A stretch of 64,000 nucleotides of DNA from Saprospiraceae bacterium (lineage in GTDB: Bacteria; Bacteroidota; Bacteroidia; Chitinophagales; Saprospiraceae), in assembly GCA_016717145.1 (NCBI GenBank), contig JADKGD010000022.1, positions 62,001 to 126,000 of the forward strand, read 5' to 3'. Positions 18,564 through 26,897 of this stretch are shown here, one piece after another. Every line of letters begins with the position of its first letter. Positions within the stretch are counted from its first letter, which is position 1. The translations under genes and the position numbers were made by a program. The notes under the pieces were generated by a model that ran no database searches, was not told the DNA's origin, and was given only the letters and a program-made list of their open reading frames with translations.

Positions 18564-18707
18564 ATGAGCATTAAGCAATCAAAAAAAATATTCCTAGCGT
18601 CTGCACTATTAATGATGGTAATCGCTTTTTCGTCATGTAACAGAGGCTATGGCTGCCCATACGAGTTAAAAACAGCTGTTAAAATTATTTGCCCTATCAT
18701 CAAATAA
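18564..18707 (+). CDS. Small lipoprotein of 47 residues
   Basis: Starts ATG at 18564, ends TAA at 18707. A basic N-terminus (SIKQSKK), a hydrophobic stretch and the lipobox I-A-F-S-S-C (Cys25) are followed by only 22 residues, including two more cysteines (G-C-P-Y, I-C-P-I). The stop is 7 bases before the start of ytxJ and a TATTTTTG promoter-like motif lies upstream at 18519-18526, so it is probably the first gene of the lipoprotein-ytxJ-mnmD unit. The function is unknown. Confidence 0.6.
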   Translation: MSIKQSKKIFLASALLMMVIAFSSCNRGYGCPYELKTAVKIICPIIK

Positions 18708-18713
18708 TTTTTG

Positions 18714-19060
18714 ATGATTGCCTGGGAAATATTAGATACATCTTCAAAACTGGATCTGGCTATTACATCATCTTATAAACAGGATGTACTAATCTTCAAA
18801 CATAGTACAACTTGCTCTATTAGCCAAATGGCAAAAATGAGACTTGAAGATGAATGGAATTTGGATGGAGAAATCCTTCCTTTTTATCTGGATTTAAAAT
18901 CTTTCAGACAGATTTCGAGTGACATTTCAGAAAAATTTAATGTGTATCATGAATCCCTCAGGTTTTACTTATTAGAAAAGGAGTCTGTATCTATGATGCT
19001 TCCCACTTTGATATTTCGATAAATGAATTAACTGAAACCTTGGCATATCATGCCGGATGA
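18714..19060 (+). CDS. ytxJ: YtxJ/BrxC-like monothiol bacilliredoxin, with a frameshift near the end
   Basis: The N-terminal 80 residues match the bacillithiol-system YtxJ family: I-F-K-H-S-T-T-C-S-I-S near 28-38 carries a single redox cysteine, then Y-L-D-L-K-S-F-R and V-Y-H-E-S. After H-E-S the annotated frame turns into unrelated sequence and stops at 19022. In the next frame the family ending follows at once (P-Q-V-L-L-I-R-K-G-V-C-I-Y-D-A-S-H) and runs to TGA at 19060. One C seems missing from the CCC at 18955-18957. Restored, its end overlaps the mnmD start by 11 bases. Frame could also start at TTG 18711. Confidence 0.8.
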
Positions 19061-19721
19061 CGATATCATCAGATTGTCCTTAGATGGTTCTCACACTGTT
19101 ACTTCTAAAATATTCAATGAAAACTATCATTCTCTCAATGGAGCCATTCAGGAAAGTAATATTGTTTTTATAGAAGCCGGTTTAAATTATTTACTTCCTT
19201 CTTATAAGTCAATCAATGTTTTCGAAATGGGCTTCGGTACGGGTCTTAATGCATTGTTAGCATATATTTGGGGGCAAAAACACAAGATCAATACAACATA
19301 TCATACTATTGAGGCGTATCCTTTAGAAAGAAAAATTTATCATAAATTGAATTATCCTGATATTTTAGGGCATCGTGATGTATTTTATCAACTACATGAC
19401 CATAACTGGGATAGTGAGTTAATGGTGTCTCCCACATTTAAGTTTAAAAAGATTCATGCTGAAATTGAAAATTTTAATACAAACCATTCATATGATGTAA
19501 TATTTTTTGATGCTTTCTCACCCACCATCCAACCTAAGCTATGGGATGTTCCTTTGCTTCAAAAAATGTTTAATTTACTTTCAGACGGAGGAATATTGGT
19601 AAGTTACTGTGCTCAGGGTGCTTTTAAACGCCATTTAAAAGCATGTGGCTTCAGCATCGAAGTTCTAAAAGGGCCACCCGGCAAGAGGGAAATGACAAGG
19701 GCCGTTAAAAACAAATATTAA
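19050..19721 (+). CDS. mnmD: tRNA 5-methylaminomethyl-2-thiouridine methyltransferase MnmD
   Basis: 223 residues of the DUF752/MnmC methyltransferase domain alone, without the FAD oxidase half found in E. coli MnmC. It shows the SAM site V-F-E-M-G-F-G-T-G-L-N (about 58-68), D-V-I-F-F-D-A-F-S-P near 149-158, and the C-terminal G-P-P-G-K-R-E-M-T-R-A. It methylates the wobble uridine side chain of some tRNAs. Its start overlaps the restored end of ytxJ, which suggests translational coupling. The thiolase partner mnmA is at 49.8 kb. Confidence 0.92.
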   Translation: MPDDDIIRLSLDGSHTVTSKIFNENYHSLNGAIQESNIVFIEAGLNYLLPSYKSINVFEMGFGTGLNALLAYIWGQKHKINTTYHTIEAYPLERKIYHKLNYPDILGHRDVFYQLHDHNWDSELMVSPTFKFKKIHAEIENFNTNHSYDVIFFDAFSPTIQPKLWDVPLLQKMFNLLSDGGILVSYCAQGAFKRHLKACGFSIEVLKGPPGKREMTRAVKNKY

Positions 19722-19825
19722 ACATTATCATTTTATTTAATTTCTTTTAACATAGTTATAAGAGTATTTTACACAAAAAAAAATCACCTTTGCAGTATAT
19801 TTTTTATTCATTCAAAACAATCCAT

Positions 19826-20257
19826 ATGAAGTTATTTAATTCTTTAGTTTTTCTGGTAGTGTTTTCAAGCAGTATGAATCTCTCAGCTCAAACAAAATCT
19901 TCTGTAAAACCAGCCCAGACGATCAAACCGCCAGTACAAATGACATTTGAAAACGAACATTTAGATATTGGCAAAGTTAAAAAAGGTGAAATAAAAAAAT
20001 TCGATTTTGTATTTACAAATACCGGGACAGAAACTATTGAAATAGATATTGCTTCAGGCTGTGACTGTACAACCTTAGATTATCCTAAAACGCCAATCAA
20101 AGTTGGTCAAAAAGGTGTCATTCATGTTACTTTCGATAGTGGCAAAAAAGAAGAGACAGAGCCTGTTGATGTTGATATATATTTGAAGAATATAAATCCT
20201 AAAACTGGCCAAAGAATTTTAAAAATCGTCAATTATAAATATGATCTCATCAAATAG
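19826..20257 (+). CDS. Secreted DUF1573 domain protein
   Basis: 143 residues from ATG 19826 (MKLFNSL); the frame is open from 19790 but the extra residues precede the signal peptide, which ends near L-S-A-Q. The mature part is a single DUF1573 Ig-like fold: F-E-N-E-H-L-D-I-G-K-V-K-K-G-E, F-V-F-T-N-T-G-T-E-T-I-E-I, G-C-D-C-T-T and V-T-F-D-S-G-K-K-E. DUF1573 proteins are small periplasmic or surface beta-sandwich proteins of unknown role, frequent in Bacteroidota. A strong terminator follows. Confidence 0.88.
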   Translation: MKLFNSLVFLVVFSSSMNLSAQTKSSVKPAQTIKPPVQMTFENEHLDIGKVKKGEIKKFDFVFTNTGTETIEIDIASGCDCTTLDYPKTPIKVGQKGVIHVTFDSGKKEETEPVDVDIYLKNINPKTGQRILKIVNYKYDLIK

Positions 20258-20288
20258 TGGATTTCTTTTGGCTTACAATGTAGATAAA

Positions 20289-20322
20289 AAAAACCTGGTG
20301 GTCAAATGCCCAACAGGTTTTT
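20289..20322. terminator. Intrinsic terminator between convergent genes
   Basis: AAAAACCTGGTGG (20289-20301) pairs with CCAACAGGTTTTT (20310-20322) with one mismatch. It is flanked by A and T runs, so it can serve the DUF1573 gene and the convergent LexA-like gene. Confidence 0.75.
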
Positions 20323-20370
20323 CTATATAAAGAAAATAATTTTCGCTGATAAAAAATAAACTCATCAATA

Positions 20371-21207
20371 CTATACCAATGATCTGTTTTGCTTGAGAAG
20401 TTTCTCAACGGTCTGATTTAATGTCTGTATGGCAGTACTTTGAAGGTTAACGGTTTGTTTCATGTTTTCCATTTCTTCGTGGAAAGCATTTCTAATGTTG
20501 TTTGGTGATGGCAGGTAAGGAGATATTTTGACTTCAACATGCCAGATTTCTTTTATTTCGTCTATTTGAACGGTATATGGCTGATAATAGTTATTATCTG
20601 AACACAAAAGCATTGTTTTATCCTCTCTTACTTTATTCACCACTCTTTTTACAACCAATGATCCTTCCAAAACAAGCACATAAACCAAATTATTCCTGAC
20701 AGAACTATAAAAATTATTATTGTCAACCAGGGAACAAACCACTTTGTCTCCGGCAAATAGCGATGGCTCCATGCTGTCACCAACAATATCAAAACATCTG
20801 TAAGTTCCGTGTTGAAATTTATAATCCGGTAATGAAAAACTAACTAAATCTTCCATAAAAACAGGGTCATTATACTGGTCAGTATATCCTGCATGCGCGG
20901 CTGTAGGAACATACACAATTTTTTCAAGGCTTTTCACTATGGGCTTGGAAGAAGAATTCTGCTCGATGTCTTCGTCTATAAACATAGACCCATTGCCAGT
21001 AAAAATATAAAGTGGATTTATTCTGAAAATTTCACAAGCGTTTTTAATAAGATCGATGGTTACATCACGTTTCCCTTTCAGAATATCATTAAGATTTTGG
21101 GGATGATAATCTACAGCCAACGCAAATTGCCTTGCTGATTTGATTTCGTTTTTCTCTTTTAGTTTTTCAATGCAAATAATAAATCGTTCAGTAACTATGT
21201 TGCACAT
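20371..21207 (-). CDS. LexA-like transcriptional regulator (HTH_3/XRE plus S24 peptidase) with C-terminal coiled coil
   Basis: 278 residues. Residues 10-75 form a helix-turn-helix (S-A-R-Q-F-A-L-A-V ... L-N-D-I-L-K-G-K-R-D). Residues 95-235 form a LexA/CI-type S24 protease domain with serine in G-D-S-M-E-P-S-L-F-A-G-D and lysine in S-L-V-V-K-R-V; the A-H-A-G-Y near 105 is a plausible Ala-Gly self-cleavage site. The last 40 residues are helical and coiled-coil-like, unusual for the family. It could repress a stress or mobile-element regulon; no phage genes are nearby. A -7 element TACTTTTG is at 21242-21249. Confidence 0.87.
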   Translation of the reverse strand: MCNIVTERFIICIEKLKEKNEIKSARQFALAVDYHPQNLNDILKGKRDVTIDLIKNACEIFRINPLYIFTGNGSMFIDEDIEQNSSSKPIVKSLEKIVYVPTAAHAGYTDQYNDPVFMEDLVSFSLPDYKFQHGTYRCFDIVGDSMEPSLFAGDKVVCSLVDNNNFYSSVRNNLVYVLVLEGSLVVKRVVNKVREDKTMLLCSDNNYYQPYTVQIDEIKEIWHVEVKISPYLPSPNNIRNAFHEEMENMKQTVNLQSTAIQTLNQTVEKLLKQNRSLV

Positions 21208-21241
21208 TTGAATGGGTTAGTTGTTATGACTTGTCTTGACA

Positions 21242-21249
21242 CAAAAGTA
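21242..21249 (-). promoter_or_regulatory. -7 promoter element of the LexA-like gene
   Basis: TACTTTTG on the minus strand (TAnnTTTG), 35 bases before the start codon. Confidence 0.35.
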
Positions 21250-21349
21250 TATAAATATATTGAAATAAAAAATAATATGTAAAGATTATTATATTTTTAT
21301 TTAATATACATTGTAACCACATAACCTTAGGCATTGTAATATAATATGA

Positions 21350-21709
21350 TTATTCCGGTTCCGATTCAATAATACCCGTTTGTTTTCCAAAATAATCGAC
21401 AAAAAGCTGCATATCATTGGAAAGCTGTTGGTTGTTGGTTGCTTTAAAATAGGTATCTGCCAATGCCCGCAATGTCTGAAACATAAAACGATCCATTTCT
21501 ACTACTTGCATCTCAGATGTCCATAGATCAATCTTTAATGTGTCTTTGTAGTCTTTGTCAAATAAAGAAAGCATCATGCCTTTGCATTCAGTAAAACCCT
21601 GACCATTGGTATTATCAGTAGACTTCCAGTGTATGGTCTCAGGGTGTTTTTCTTCATTAAGGCCAATTTCAATTTCAATAACTGACTTTTTTATAATGGG
21701 TTTACTCAC
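21350..21709 (-). CDS. gldC: Gliding motility protein GldC
   Basis: 119 residues, cytoplasmic, no signal peptide. The pattern fits GldC: an N-terminal I-E-I-E-I-G-L strand, H-P-E-T-I-H-W-K-S-T-D, then L-K-I-D-L-W-T-S-E-M-Q-V-V-E-M-D and F-M-F-Q-T-L-R-A-L-A-D-T-Y near 74-101. GldC belongs to the genes needed for gliding in Flavobacterium, and is kept in many non-gliding Bacteroidota, so its presence does not prove motility. It is the last gene of a three-gene operon with an NAD(P)-binding protein and a PLP enzyme, with gaps of about 11 bases. Confidence 0.87.
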   Translation of the reverse strand: MSKPIIKKSVIEIEIGLNEEKHPETIHWKSTDNTNGQGFTECKGMMLSLFDKDYKDTLKIDLWTSEMQVVEMDRFMFQTLRALADTYFKATNNQQLSNDMQLFVDYFGKQTGIIESEPE

Positions 21710-21720
21710 TTTATAAATTT

Positions 21721-22401
21721 TTAATTGTTTACATTTCCTAGCTCCTGTAACGCTGCTGATTCAAAGATATGAACGCCATTCTTTCTAGAAGCAGCAATTT
21801 GCACCATAGCTTTAGCCACAGTTTTCGCTTCTATAGGTGCGTACTTTTTAAATGGACCAGCATACATAAAACCCAAACTTCTACTTATTATAGAAAATAA
21901 TTTTTCCCCTGGTCTACGCTCACTTCTATTTCCCAACAGTAATGATGGTCTGATGATATCCACAGATTCAAAAGATAAGTTACATATGTCCCTTTCTATT
22001 TCGCCTTTGACTTTTGAATAATAAATCATTGAATCAACATTCGCACCCATGGAGGAAATTAATAATATTCTCTTTACGCCATTATTTGAAGCAAGTTTGG
22101 CAACATTATAACAATATGTATAATCCACTTTGTAAAAAGCATCTTTACTTCCTGCCTTAGCCATGGTGGTTCCAAGACAAATGAATATTTCATCCCCCTT
22201 TATGCTATCTTCAATGGTTTCCGAATTATCAAAATCGATTATAACCTGCTCAAGTTTAGGATGACTCAGCGGAATAGTTTTCCGAACAAAAATACGCAGC
22301 CGCGAATAATTAGGAGAATCCAGCAATATGTGCATAAGTTCAGAACCCACAAGACCTGTACTTCCAAAAAGTAATGCTGTTTTTTTATTTTCTATTTTCA
22401 T
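21721..22401 (-). CDS. NAD(P)-binding oxidoreductase, short atypical SDR
   Basis: 226 residues with a Rossmann fold: A-L-L-F-G-S-T-G-L-V-G-S-E-L near 8-21 binds the dinucleotide, followed by D-F-D-N-S and I-F-I-C-L-G-T-T near 69-76. The catalytic region contains I-S-S-M-G-A and I-Y-Y-S-K-V-K-G-E near 125-134 (Tyr-x-x-x-Lys). Such YwnB/HTATIP2-like proteins are of unclear substrate. It sits between gldC and the trans-sulfuration enzyme in one operon. Confidence 0.82.
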   Translation of the reverse strand: MKIENKKTALLFGSTGLVGSELMHILLDSPNYSRLRIFVRKTIPLSHPKLEQVIIDFDNSETIEDSIKGDEIFICLGTTMAKAGSKDAFYKVDYTYCYNVAKLASNNGVKRILLISSMGANVDSMIYYSKVKGEIERDICNLSFESVDIIRPSLLLGNRSERRPGEKLFSIISRSLGFMYAGPFKKYAPIEAKTVAKAMVQIAASRKNGVHIFESAALQELGNVNN

Positions 22402-22411
22402 TGAATATTAG

Positions 22412-23608
22412 CTATAATAATGCCTGACACAGATCATCAATAATGTCATCTACATTTTCGATGCCTACAGACAACCTAACCAAACCGTCTGAAATTCCAT
22501 TTGCTTCTCTTTGTGCTTTATCAACATTTAAATGACTGCTGGTAGCCGGATGTAAAACTAAAGTATCCACATCACCAAGCGTAGGTGCGAGTGTACAAAA
22601 TCGCAATTTATTTAACATTTGTAATACCTCATTTAATGAGCCGTCAATCTCAAAACTTAACATTCCACCAAAAGATTTCATTTGGGCAGAAGCAATTTGA
22701 TGGAACTCATGACCAGGCAGCCCGTTGTAATTTACTTTAAGTACACGTGGATGTTTATCAAGATATTGCGCTACTATCATGGCGTTGTGACTATGTCTAT
22801 CCATTCTGATAGCCAAAGTCTTCAAACCATTGTTGATCAACCATGCGTCCCAGGGATTGCATGTTGTACCTAATAACTTTAATGTAGACCATATCTGCTT
22901 TTTTAATTCAGCCCGATGACCCACAATAACACCGGCTATTGAATTTCCGTGTCCATTCAGATATTTTGTTGTAGAATGAATCACAAAATCAATACCAAGG
23001 CTTAAAGGTTGTTGAATAACAGGTGTGCAGAAAGTATTATCTACACATGTTACTGCACCATATTTTTTGGCTATTCTTGCCATGATTTTGATATCAATAC
23101 AGCGCATGGTAGGGTTGGCCGGTGTTTCAAAATACAACATTTTTATGGTTCTATTATTTGAGAGCATGGCTTCAACTTCATCATGACGTGTCAGATCCAT
23201 AAAAATTGTTTTAATACCTGAATTCCCAATGACTTTAAGCAACAATTCAGTTGTACCGCCGTAAAGATCACTTTGGGTAAGTATCGTATCACCACTTTTG
23301 AGGAGGGACAAAAACACCGTAGATATTGCAGACATGCCGCTACTTGTCAGGAAGCCATATGCTTCAAGTCCCGTGCCGAATGCTTCAAGGTCAGCTAATT
23401 TTTGGGCTACGGTGTCGATTGTCGGATTGCCATAACGTCCATAGACATGTCCTGATTTTTTACCAGTAAATATGTCAATACCTTCTTCCATTGTCTCAAA
23501 CTCAAAAGACGAAGTAGCATAAATAGGTAATTGATGCGGTTTTGTACTACGGTTATCGCTACCTTCTTTGACACAAATCGAGTCGAATCGGAGTTTTTTT
23601 TCAGTCAT
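22412..23608 (-). CDS. Trans-sulfuration PLP enzyme (cystathionine gamma-synthase/lyase family)
   Basis: About 398 residues from ATG 23608 (MTEKKLRFDS); the frame extends to 23656 but the -7 motif TACCTTTG at 23634-23641 lies inside that extension. Cys/Met metabolism motifs: T-K-P-H-Q-L-P-I-Y-A-T-S-S-F near the start, Y-G-R-Y-G-N-P-T (about 56-63), S-G-M-S-A-I, and D-F-V-I-H-S-T-T-K-Y-L-N-G-H with the PLP lysine near 210. Whether it forms cystathionine, homocysteine or cleaves methionine cannot be told from motifs. First gene of the operon with the SDR protein and gldC. Confidence 0.88.
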   Translation of the reverse strand: MTEKKLRFDSICVKEGSDNRSTKPHQLPIYATSSFEFETMEEGIDIFTGKKSGHVYGRYGNPTIDTVAQKLADLEAFGTGLEAYGFLTSSGMSAISTVFLSLLKSGDTILTQSDLYGGTTELLLKVIGNSGIKTIFMDLTRHDEVEAMLSNNRTIKMLYFETPANPTMRCIDIKIMARIAKKYGAVTCVDNTFCTPVIQQPLSLGIDFVIHSTTKYLNGHGNSIAGVIVGHRAELKKQIWSTLKLLGTTCNPWDAWLINNGLKTLAIRMDRHSHNAMIVAQYLDKHPRVLKVNYNGLPGHEFHQIASAQMKSFGGMLSFEIDGSLNEVLQMLNKLRFCTLAPTLGDVDTLVLHPATSSHLNVDKAQREANGISDGLVRLSVGIENVDDIIDDLCQALL

Positions 23609-23633
23609 ATATATGGTATTTGTATTGAAGCTG

Positions 23634-23641
23634 CAAAGGTA
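23634..23641 (-). promoter_or_regulatory. -7 promoter element of the trans-sulfuration/gldC operon
   Basis: TACCTTTG on the minus strand, 25 bases before the chosen ATG; it helps decide that start. Confidence 0.45.
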
Positions 23642-23979
23642 AGGGGATAAAACCAAAAAAAAGATGCTTATTAGAAATAAAATCTAATAACACGTATGCC
23701 ATACTTAAATCAAAAAATATATTTATTAAAATAATACAGAGACATAAGTTTAGAAATAAATAAATAAATCTTTCGACATGTTTTAGTAAAACACCATTAT
23801 TTGTTTTCAAATGAACGACTAAAAAAATTGAATTGCCATTACTAAATTATGAAAAACGGGTTTGTAAAATGTGTTGATGCACTATATATTGTTAATGTAT
23901 TGCCTTTTATTCGGTACCATGTATCCTTCATGCACAAACAATGATTACCTTTGCAACGGATTAGAGAAATATTTGAGCA
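23642..23979. other. Divergent intergenic region
   Basis: AT-rich spacer between the minus-strand PLP enzyme operon and the plus-strand barrel gene. A plus-strand TACCTTTG at 23946-23953 is the likely -7 element for the barrel gene at 23980. No small gene is convincing: the one longer frame (23871-24071) overlaps the barrel gene in another frame. Confidence 0.4.
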
Positions 23980-24693
23980 ATGAAAACACTAAAAATTATA
24001 AGCCTCTCAATATGTTTATTTCTTCAGTTTCGGGGTATGATATATGGTCAATCAATGATAAATTTTTTTGAAATAAATTTATGTGCCATAAAGCCTATAG
24101 GTGCTTTTAAAAAGAATATCCCGTCAACAAAGCCAGGCATAGAAATTGCTTATTTAAGACAAATCAAGGCTGAAAAACCACTTTTCTGGGGTCTGAGTTT
24201 TTATTATACACAATTGGGCAATAGCAGTGCTACATTGGAGGAATTTCTGGATTTTGCACTTGTAGATTTTAATTATTCAACTACAAGCAATTTAATGGGT
24301 TTAAACGGTAAATTCAGATTTTATCCTGACATTTCACTTGGCAGACTGGAACCTTATCTTGAAGCACAACTTGGGTACAAATGGTTATATACGGGTACAA
24401 CTAAAACACTTGCCAGCGACACTGAATCATCAGATTTTATGTTTGAAGAGAGTAATTTTTCGCTTACCTATGGCATTTCAGCAGGATTAAATTACAGGGT
24501 TAAAGAAAATGTTTATATCAATTTCAAGGCCAATTACCTGCCAGGTCTCAGTACAGCATACTATGCCAAAGATAAAAACAATCAAATAGAGTTTAGCTCC
24601 ATTGATCAATTTAACTTAAAAAACAGTACAACAGACATCTTAAGATGGGATTTGGGCGTAACCTTCTGGCCATCATTTAATTCAAATGACTAA
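23980..24693 (+). CDS. Outer-membrane beta-barrel protein
   Basis: 237 residues with a signal peptide (about 1-23, ending M-I-Y-G-Q) and a series of amphipathic strands: G-I-E-I-A-Y-L-R-Q-I, F-W-G-L-S-F-Y-Y-T, N-G-K-F-R-F-Y-P, P-Y-L-E-A-Q-L-G-Y-K-W, and a final L-R-W-D-L-G-V-T-F-W. That fits an eight- to ten-stranded porin-type barrel of the OMP_b-brl kind. The role is unknown. It ends 6 bases before the RluD-type gene, so they may share a transcript. Confidence 0.7.
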   Translation: MKTLKIISLSICLFLQFRGMIYGQSMINFFEINLCAIKPIGAFKKNIPSTKPGIEIAYLRQIKAEKPLFWGLSFYYTQLGNSSATLEEFLDFALVDFNYSTTSNLMGLNGKFRFYPDISLGRLEPYLEAQLGYKWLYTGTTKTLASDTESSDFMFEESNFSLTYGISAGLNYRVKENVYINFKANYLPGLSTAYYAKDKNNQIEFSSIDQFNLKNSTTDILRWDLGVTFWPSFNSND

Positions 24694-24699
24694 TAAATT

Positions 24700-25809
24700 A
24701 TGGCAGCAATAAAACATTCAGATCTGGAAGCTTCTGATGAACTCTACGAACATCAACGCATTATTGTAGATGGAAATCAATCACCTATCAGAATAGATAA
24801 ATTTTTGATGGATCGTCTAATGAAAGTGTCGAGAAACAGGGTCCAAAATGCAATAAAAATAGGATGTATCCTCGTAAACGATCTTCTTATAAAATCAAAT
24901 TACAAAGTCAGACCTAAAGATGAGATCACCTTGATCTTGCCTTCAGATCCTGATGGAATTGAAGGTCTGCAGCCTGAAAATATACCTCTTGATATTATAT
25001 ACGAAGATAACGACGTCATGGTTATTCAGAAACCTCCGGGGCTTGTGGTACATCCCGGCGTCGGGAATTCATCAGGAACTTTAGTAAATGGTTTGTTGTA
25101 TTATTTCCAGCAAAAAAACCTACCATTGCTTCCAGGCAATAAAGAAGACAGGCCCGGCCTGGTACATAGGATTGACAAGGATACCTCAGGCCTGCTGTTG
25201 ATCGCTAAAAACGATTATTCTATGACCCATCTGGCTAAACAGTTTTTTGATCATAGTATTGACAGGGAATATATCGCCCTGGTTTGGGGAGATGTAAAAG
25301 AAAATAAAGGTACCATTGATGCAAACATCGGGCGGCATGAAAAAGACAGAATAGTGCAAAGCGTTTTTCCTGATGGGGACCAGGGCAAAATTGCAATAAC
25401 ACATTACGAAGTTATTGAGCGTTTGTATTATGTCACCCTGGTAAAATGTAAACTGGAAACAGGACGTACCCACCAGATACGCACACATATGAAACATATA
25501 GGGCATACTTTATTTAATGACGATCGTTATGGTGGAGACAGAATTTTGAAAGGTACCGTTTATTCAAAGTATAAACAGTTTGTAGAAAATTGTTTCCATA
25601 TTATGCCCCGCCAGGCGCTGCACGCAAGAAGTTTAGGTTTTATACATCCTACGACAGAAAAAGCCATGTACTTTGAAACAAAGTTACCTGACGATTTTCA
25701 ATCCGTTCTTGATAAGTGGCGTGGCTATGTTGCTTCCAGAAAAGAAGTTATGGAAGAAGAGATTACGATTGCTGAACAAATGAATTTGGACAAGGAAGTT
25801 ACTTCTTAA
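24700..25809 (+). CDS. RluD-family 23S rRNA pseudouridine synthase
   Basis: 369 residues. An S4 RNA-binding domain at about 28-90 (I-R-I-D-K-F-L-M-D-R-L ... G-C-I-L-V-N) precedes the synthase with V-V-H-P-G-V-G near 117, the catalytic H-R-I-D-K-D-T-S-G-L at 156-165 (Asp159) and the family end G-R-T-H-Q-I-R-T-H near 262. It isomerises uridines in large-subunit rRNA (RluD/RluC/RluA class). The C-terminal tail after 335 is acidic and poorly ordered. The target position cannot be told. Confidence 0.92.
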   Translation: MAAIKHSDLEASDELYEHQRIIVDGNQSPIRIDKFLMDRLMKVSRNRVQNAIKIGCILVNDLLIKSNYKVRPKDEITLILPSDPDGIEGLQPENIPLDIIYEDNDVMVIQKPPGLVVHPGVGNSSGTLVNGLLYYFQQKNLPLLPGNKEDRPGLVHRIDKDTSGLLLIAKNDYSMTHLAKQFFDHSIDREYIALVWGDVKENKGTIDANIGRHEKDRIVQSVFPDGDQGKIAITHYEVIERLYYVTLVKCKLETGRTHQIRTHMKHIGHTLFNDDRYGGDRILKGTVYSKYKQFVENCFHIMPRQALHARSLGFIHPTTEKAMYFETKLPDDFQSVLDKWRGYVASRKEVMEEEITIAEQMNLDKEVTS

Positions 25810-25861
25810 ACCTAAAATTAATGCAATTTATTACCCTATATTATTTAAAACAGACTTGTTA

Positions 25862-26881
25862 ATGACAGTTGTACAAAGATCAGAAAGTCTTACCACCTTA
25901 GGAGAATACTTAAAGTTTCTGAACAATGAAGAATTGTCAGCAATAAAAGAAAAAGCACAATCAGAAAATCAATGGTTTACACAAAAAAACATCGATCTAT
26001 CACTTACAGCGATCAGGGACCAGTTTCTTACAAAAAAAGCACTTGAGTTATTAATTAACCGATATAAACTTGATGACCTGATCCCATCTAAAAAAGTAGG
26101 TCTCGTATTGGCAGGCAATATTCCTCTCGTCGGATTTCATGATCTTTTGTGCTGTTATCTTACAGGCCATATCAGTCTGATTAAATATTCGGACAAAGAC
26201 AAAACCCTTTTACAATTCCTGATTAAAAAATTAATTGAAATTAATCCCGAAGCGTCATATTACTTTGCTGAAGTAGACAGACTAACGGATTATGATGCGG
26301 TGATAGCGACTGGCAGCAATAGTTCAGCCATCCATTTTGAAACATATTTCAGACATGTGCCCCACATCATCAGAAGAAACAGAAATAGCGTAGCAGTGCT
26401 TAATGGACAAGAATCAGAAAAAGAATTATTGGCATTAGGCAAAGATGTTTTTGAGTATTTTGGTCTGGGCTGCAGAAATGTTTCCAAAGTATTTTTGCCT
26501 GAGGGTTATGATGTGACCAGGCTTTTTACAGTCTTTGACGCTTATAAAGAAATCATACACCATAATAAGTACAAAAACAATTATGATTATAACCTTGCTT
26601 TGTTGCTCTTGAACAAAGAAACATTTCTACACAATGATATGTTGATTTTAAAAGAATCAGAGCAAGTGATTTCAAGGATTGCAAGTTTGCATTACCAGTA
26701 TTATGATTCCATTAAAAATCTTTCCAGTTGGATCAAAACGCACTCTAATGAAATTCAATGTGTAGTGACCAATACAGACCTTGAAAATATTGAAACCATT
26801 GCTTTTGGACAAGCACAATGTCCGGCAATAGATACATTTTCAGATGGTGTGGATACGATGCAGTTTTTATTAGGTTTGTAA
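25862..26881 (+). CDS. Acyl-CoA reductase (LuxC-like)
   Basis: 339 residues, ATG at 25862 preferred over the TTG two codons upstream. The fold is aldehyde-dehydrogenase-like: K-V-G-L-V-L-A-G-N-I-P-L-V-G near 79-92, A-T-G-S-N-S-S-A near 147, and the catalytic cysteine region E-Y-F-G-L-G-C-R-N-V near 196-205. LuxC-type proteins reduce acyl-CoA or acyl-ACP to aldehyde. In Bacteroidota a gene of this type is common outside any light-producing operon and its physiological substrate is unknown. It precedes the MgtA-type ATPase by 16 bases on the same strand. Confidence 0.85.
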   Translation: MTVVQRSESLTTLGEYLKFLNNEELSAIKEKAQSENQWFTQKNIDLSLTAIRDQFLTKKALELLINRYKLDDLIPSKKVGLVLAGNIPLVGFHDLLCCYLTGHISLIKYSDKDKTLLQFLIKKLIEINPEASYYFAEVDRLTDYDAVIATGSNSSAIHFETYFRHVPHIIRRNRNSVAVLNGQESEKELLALGKDVFEYFGLGCRNVSKVFLPEGYDVTRLFTVFDAYKEIIHHNKYKNNYDYNLALLLLNKETFLHNDMLILKESEQVISRIASLHYQYYDSIKNLSSWIKTHSNEIQCVVTNTDLENIETIAFGQAQCPAIDTFSDGVDTMQFLLGL

Positions 26882-26897
26882 TTAATAAAAAATTAGT

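Noticed and set aside
20371..21207. LexA-like regulator as sign of a prophage
   Set aside because: No integrase, terminase, portal or other phage genes occur around it.
23871..24071. 66-aa frame before the 23.98-kb barrel gene
   Set aside because: It overlaps the barrel gene in another frame and reads into its signal peptide region; no coding pattern of its own.
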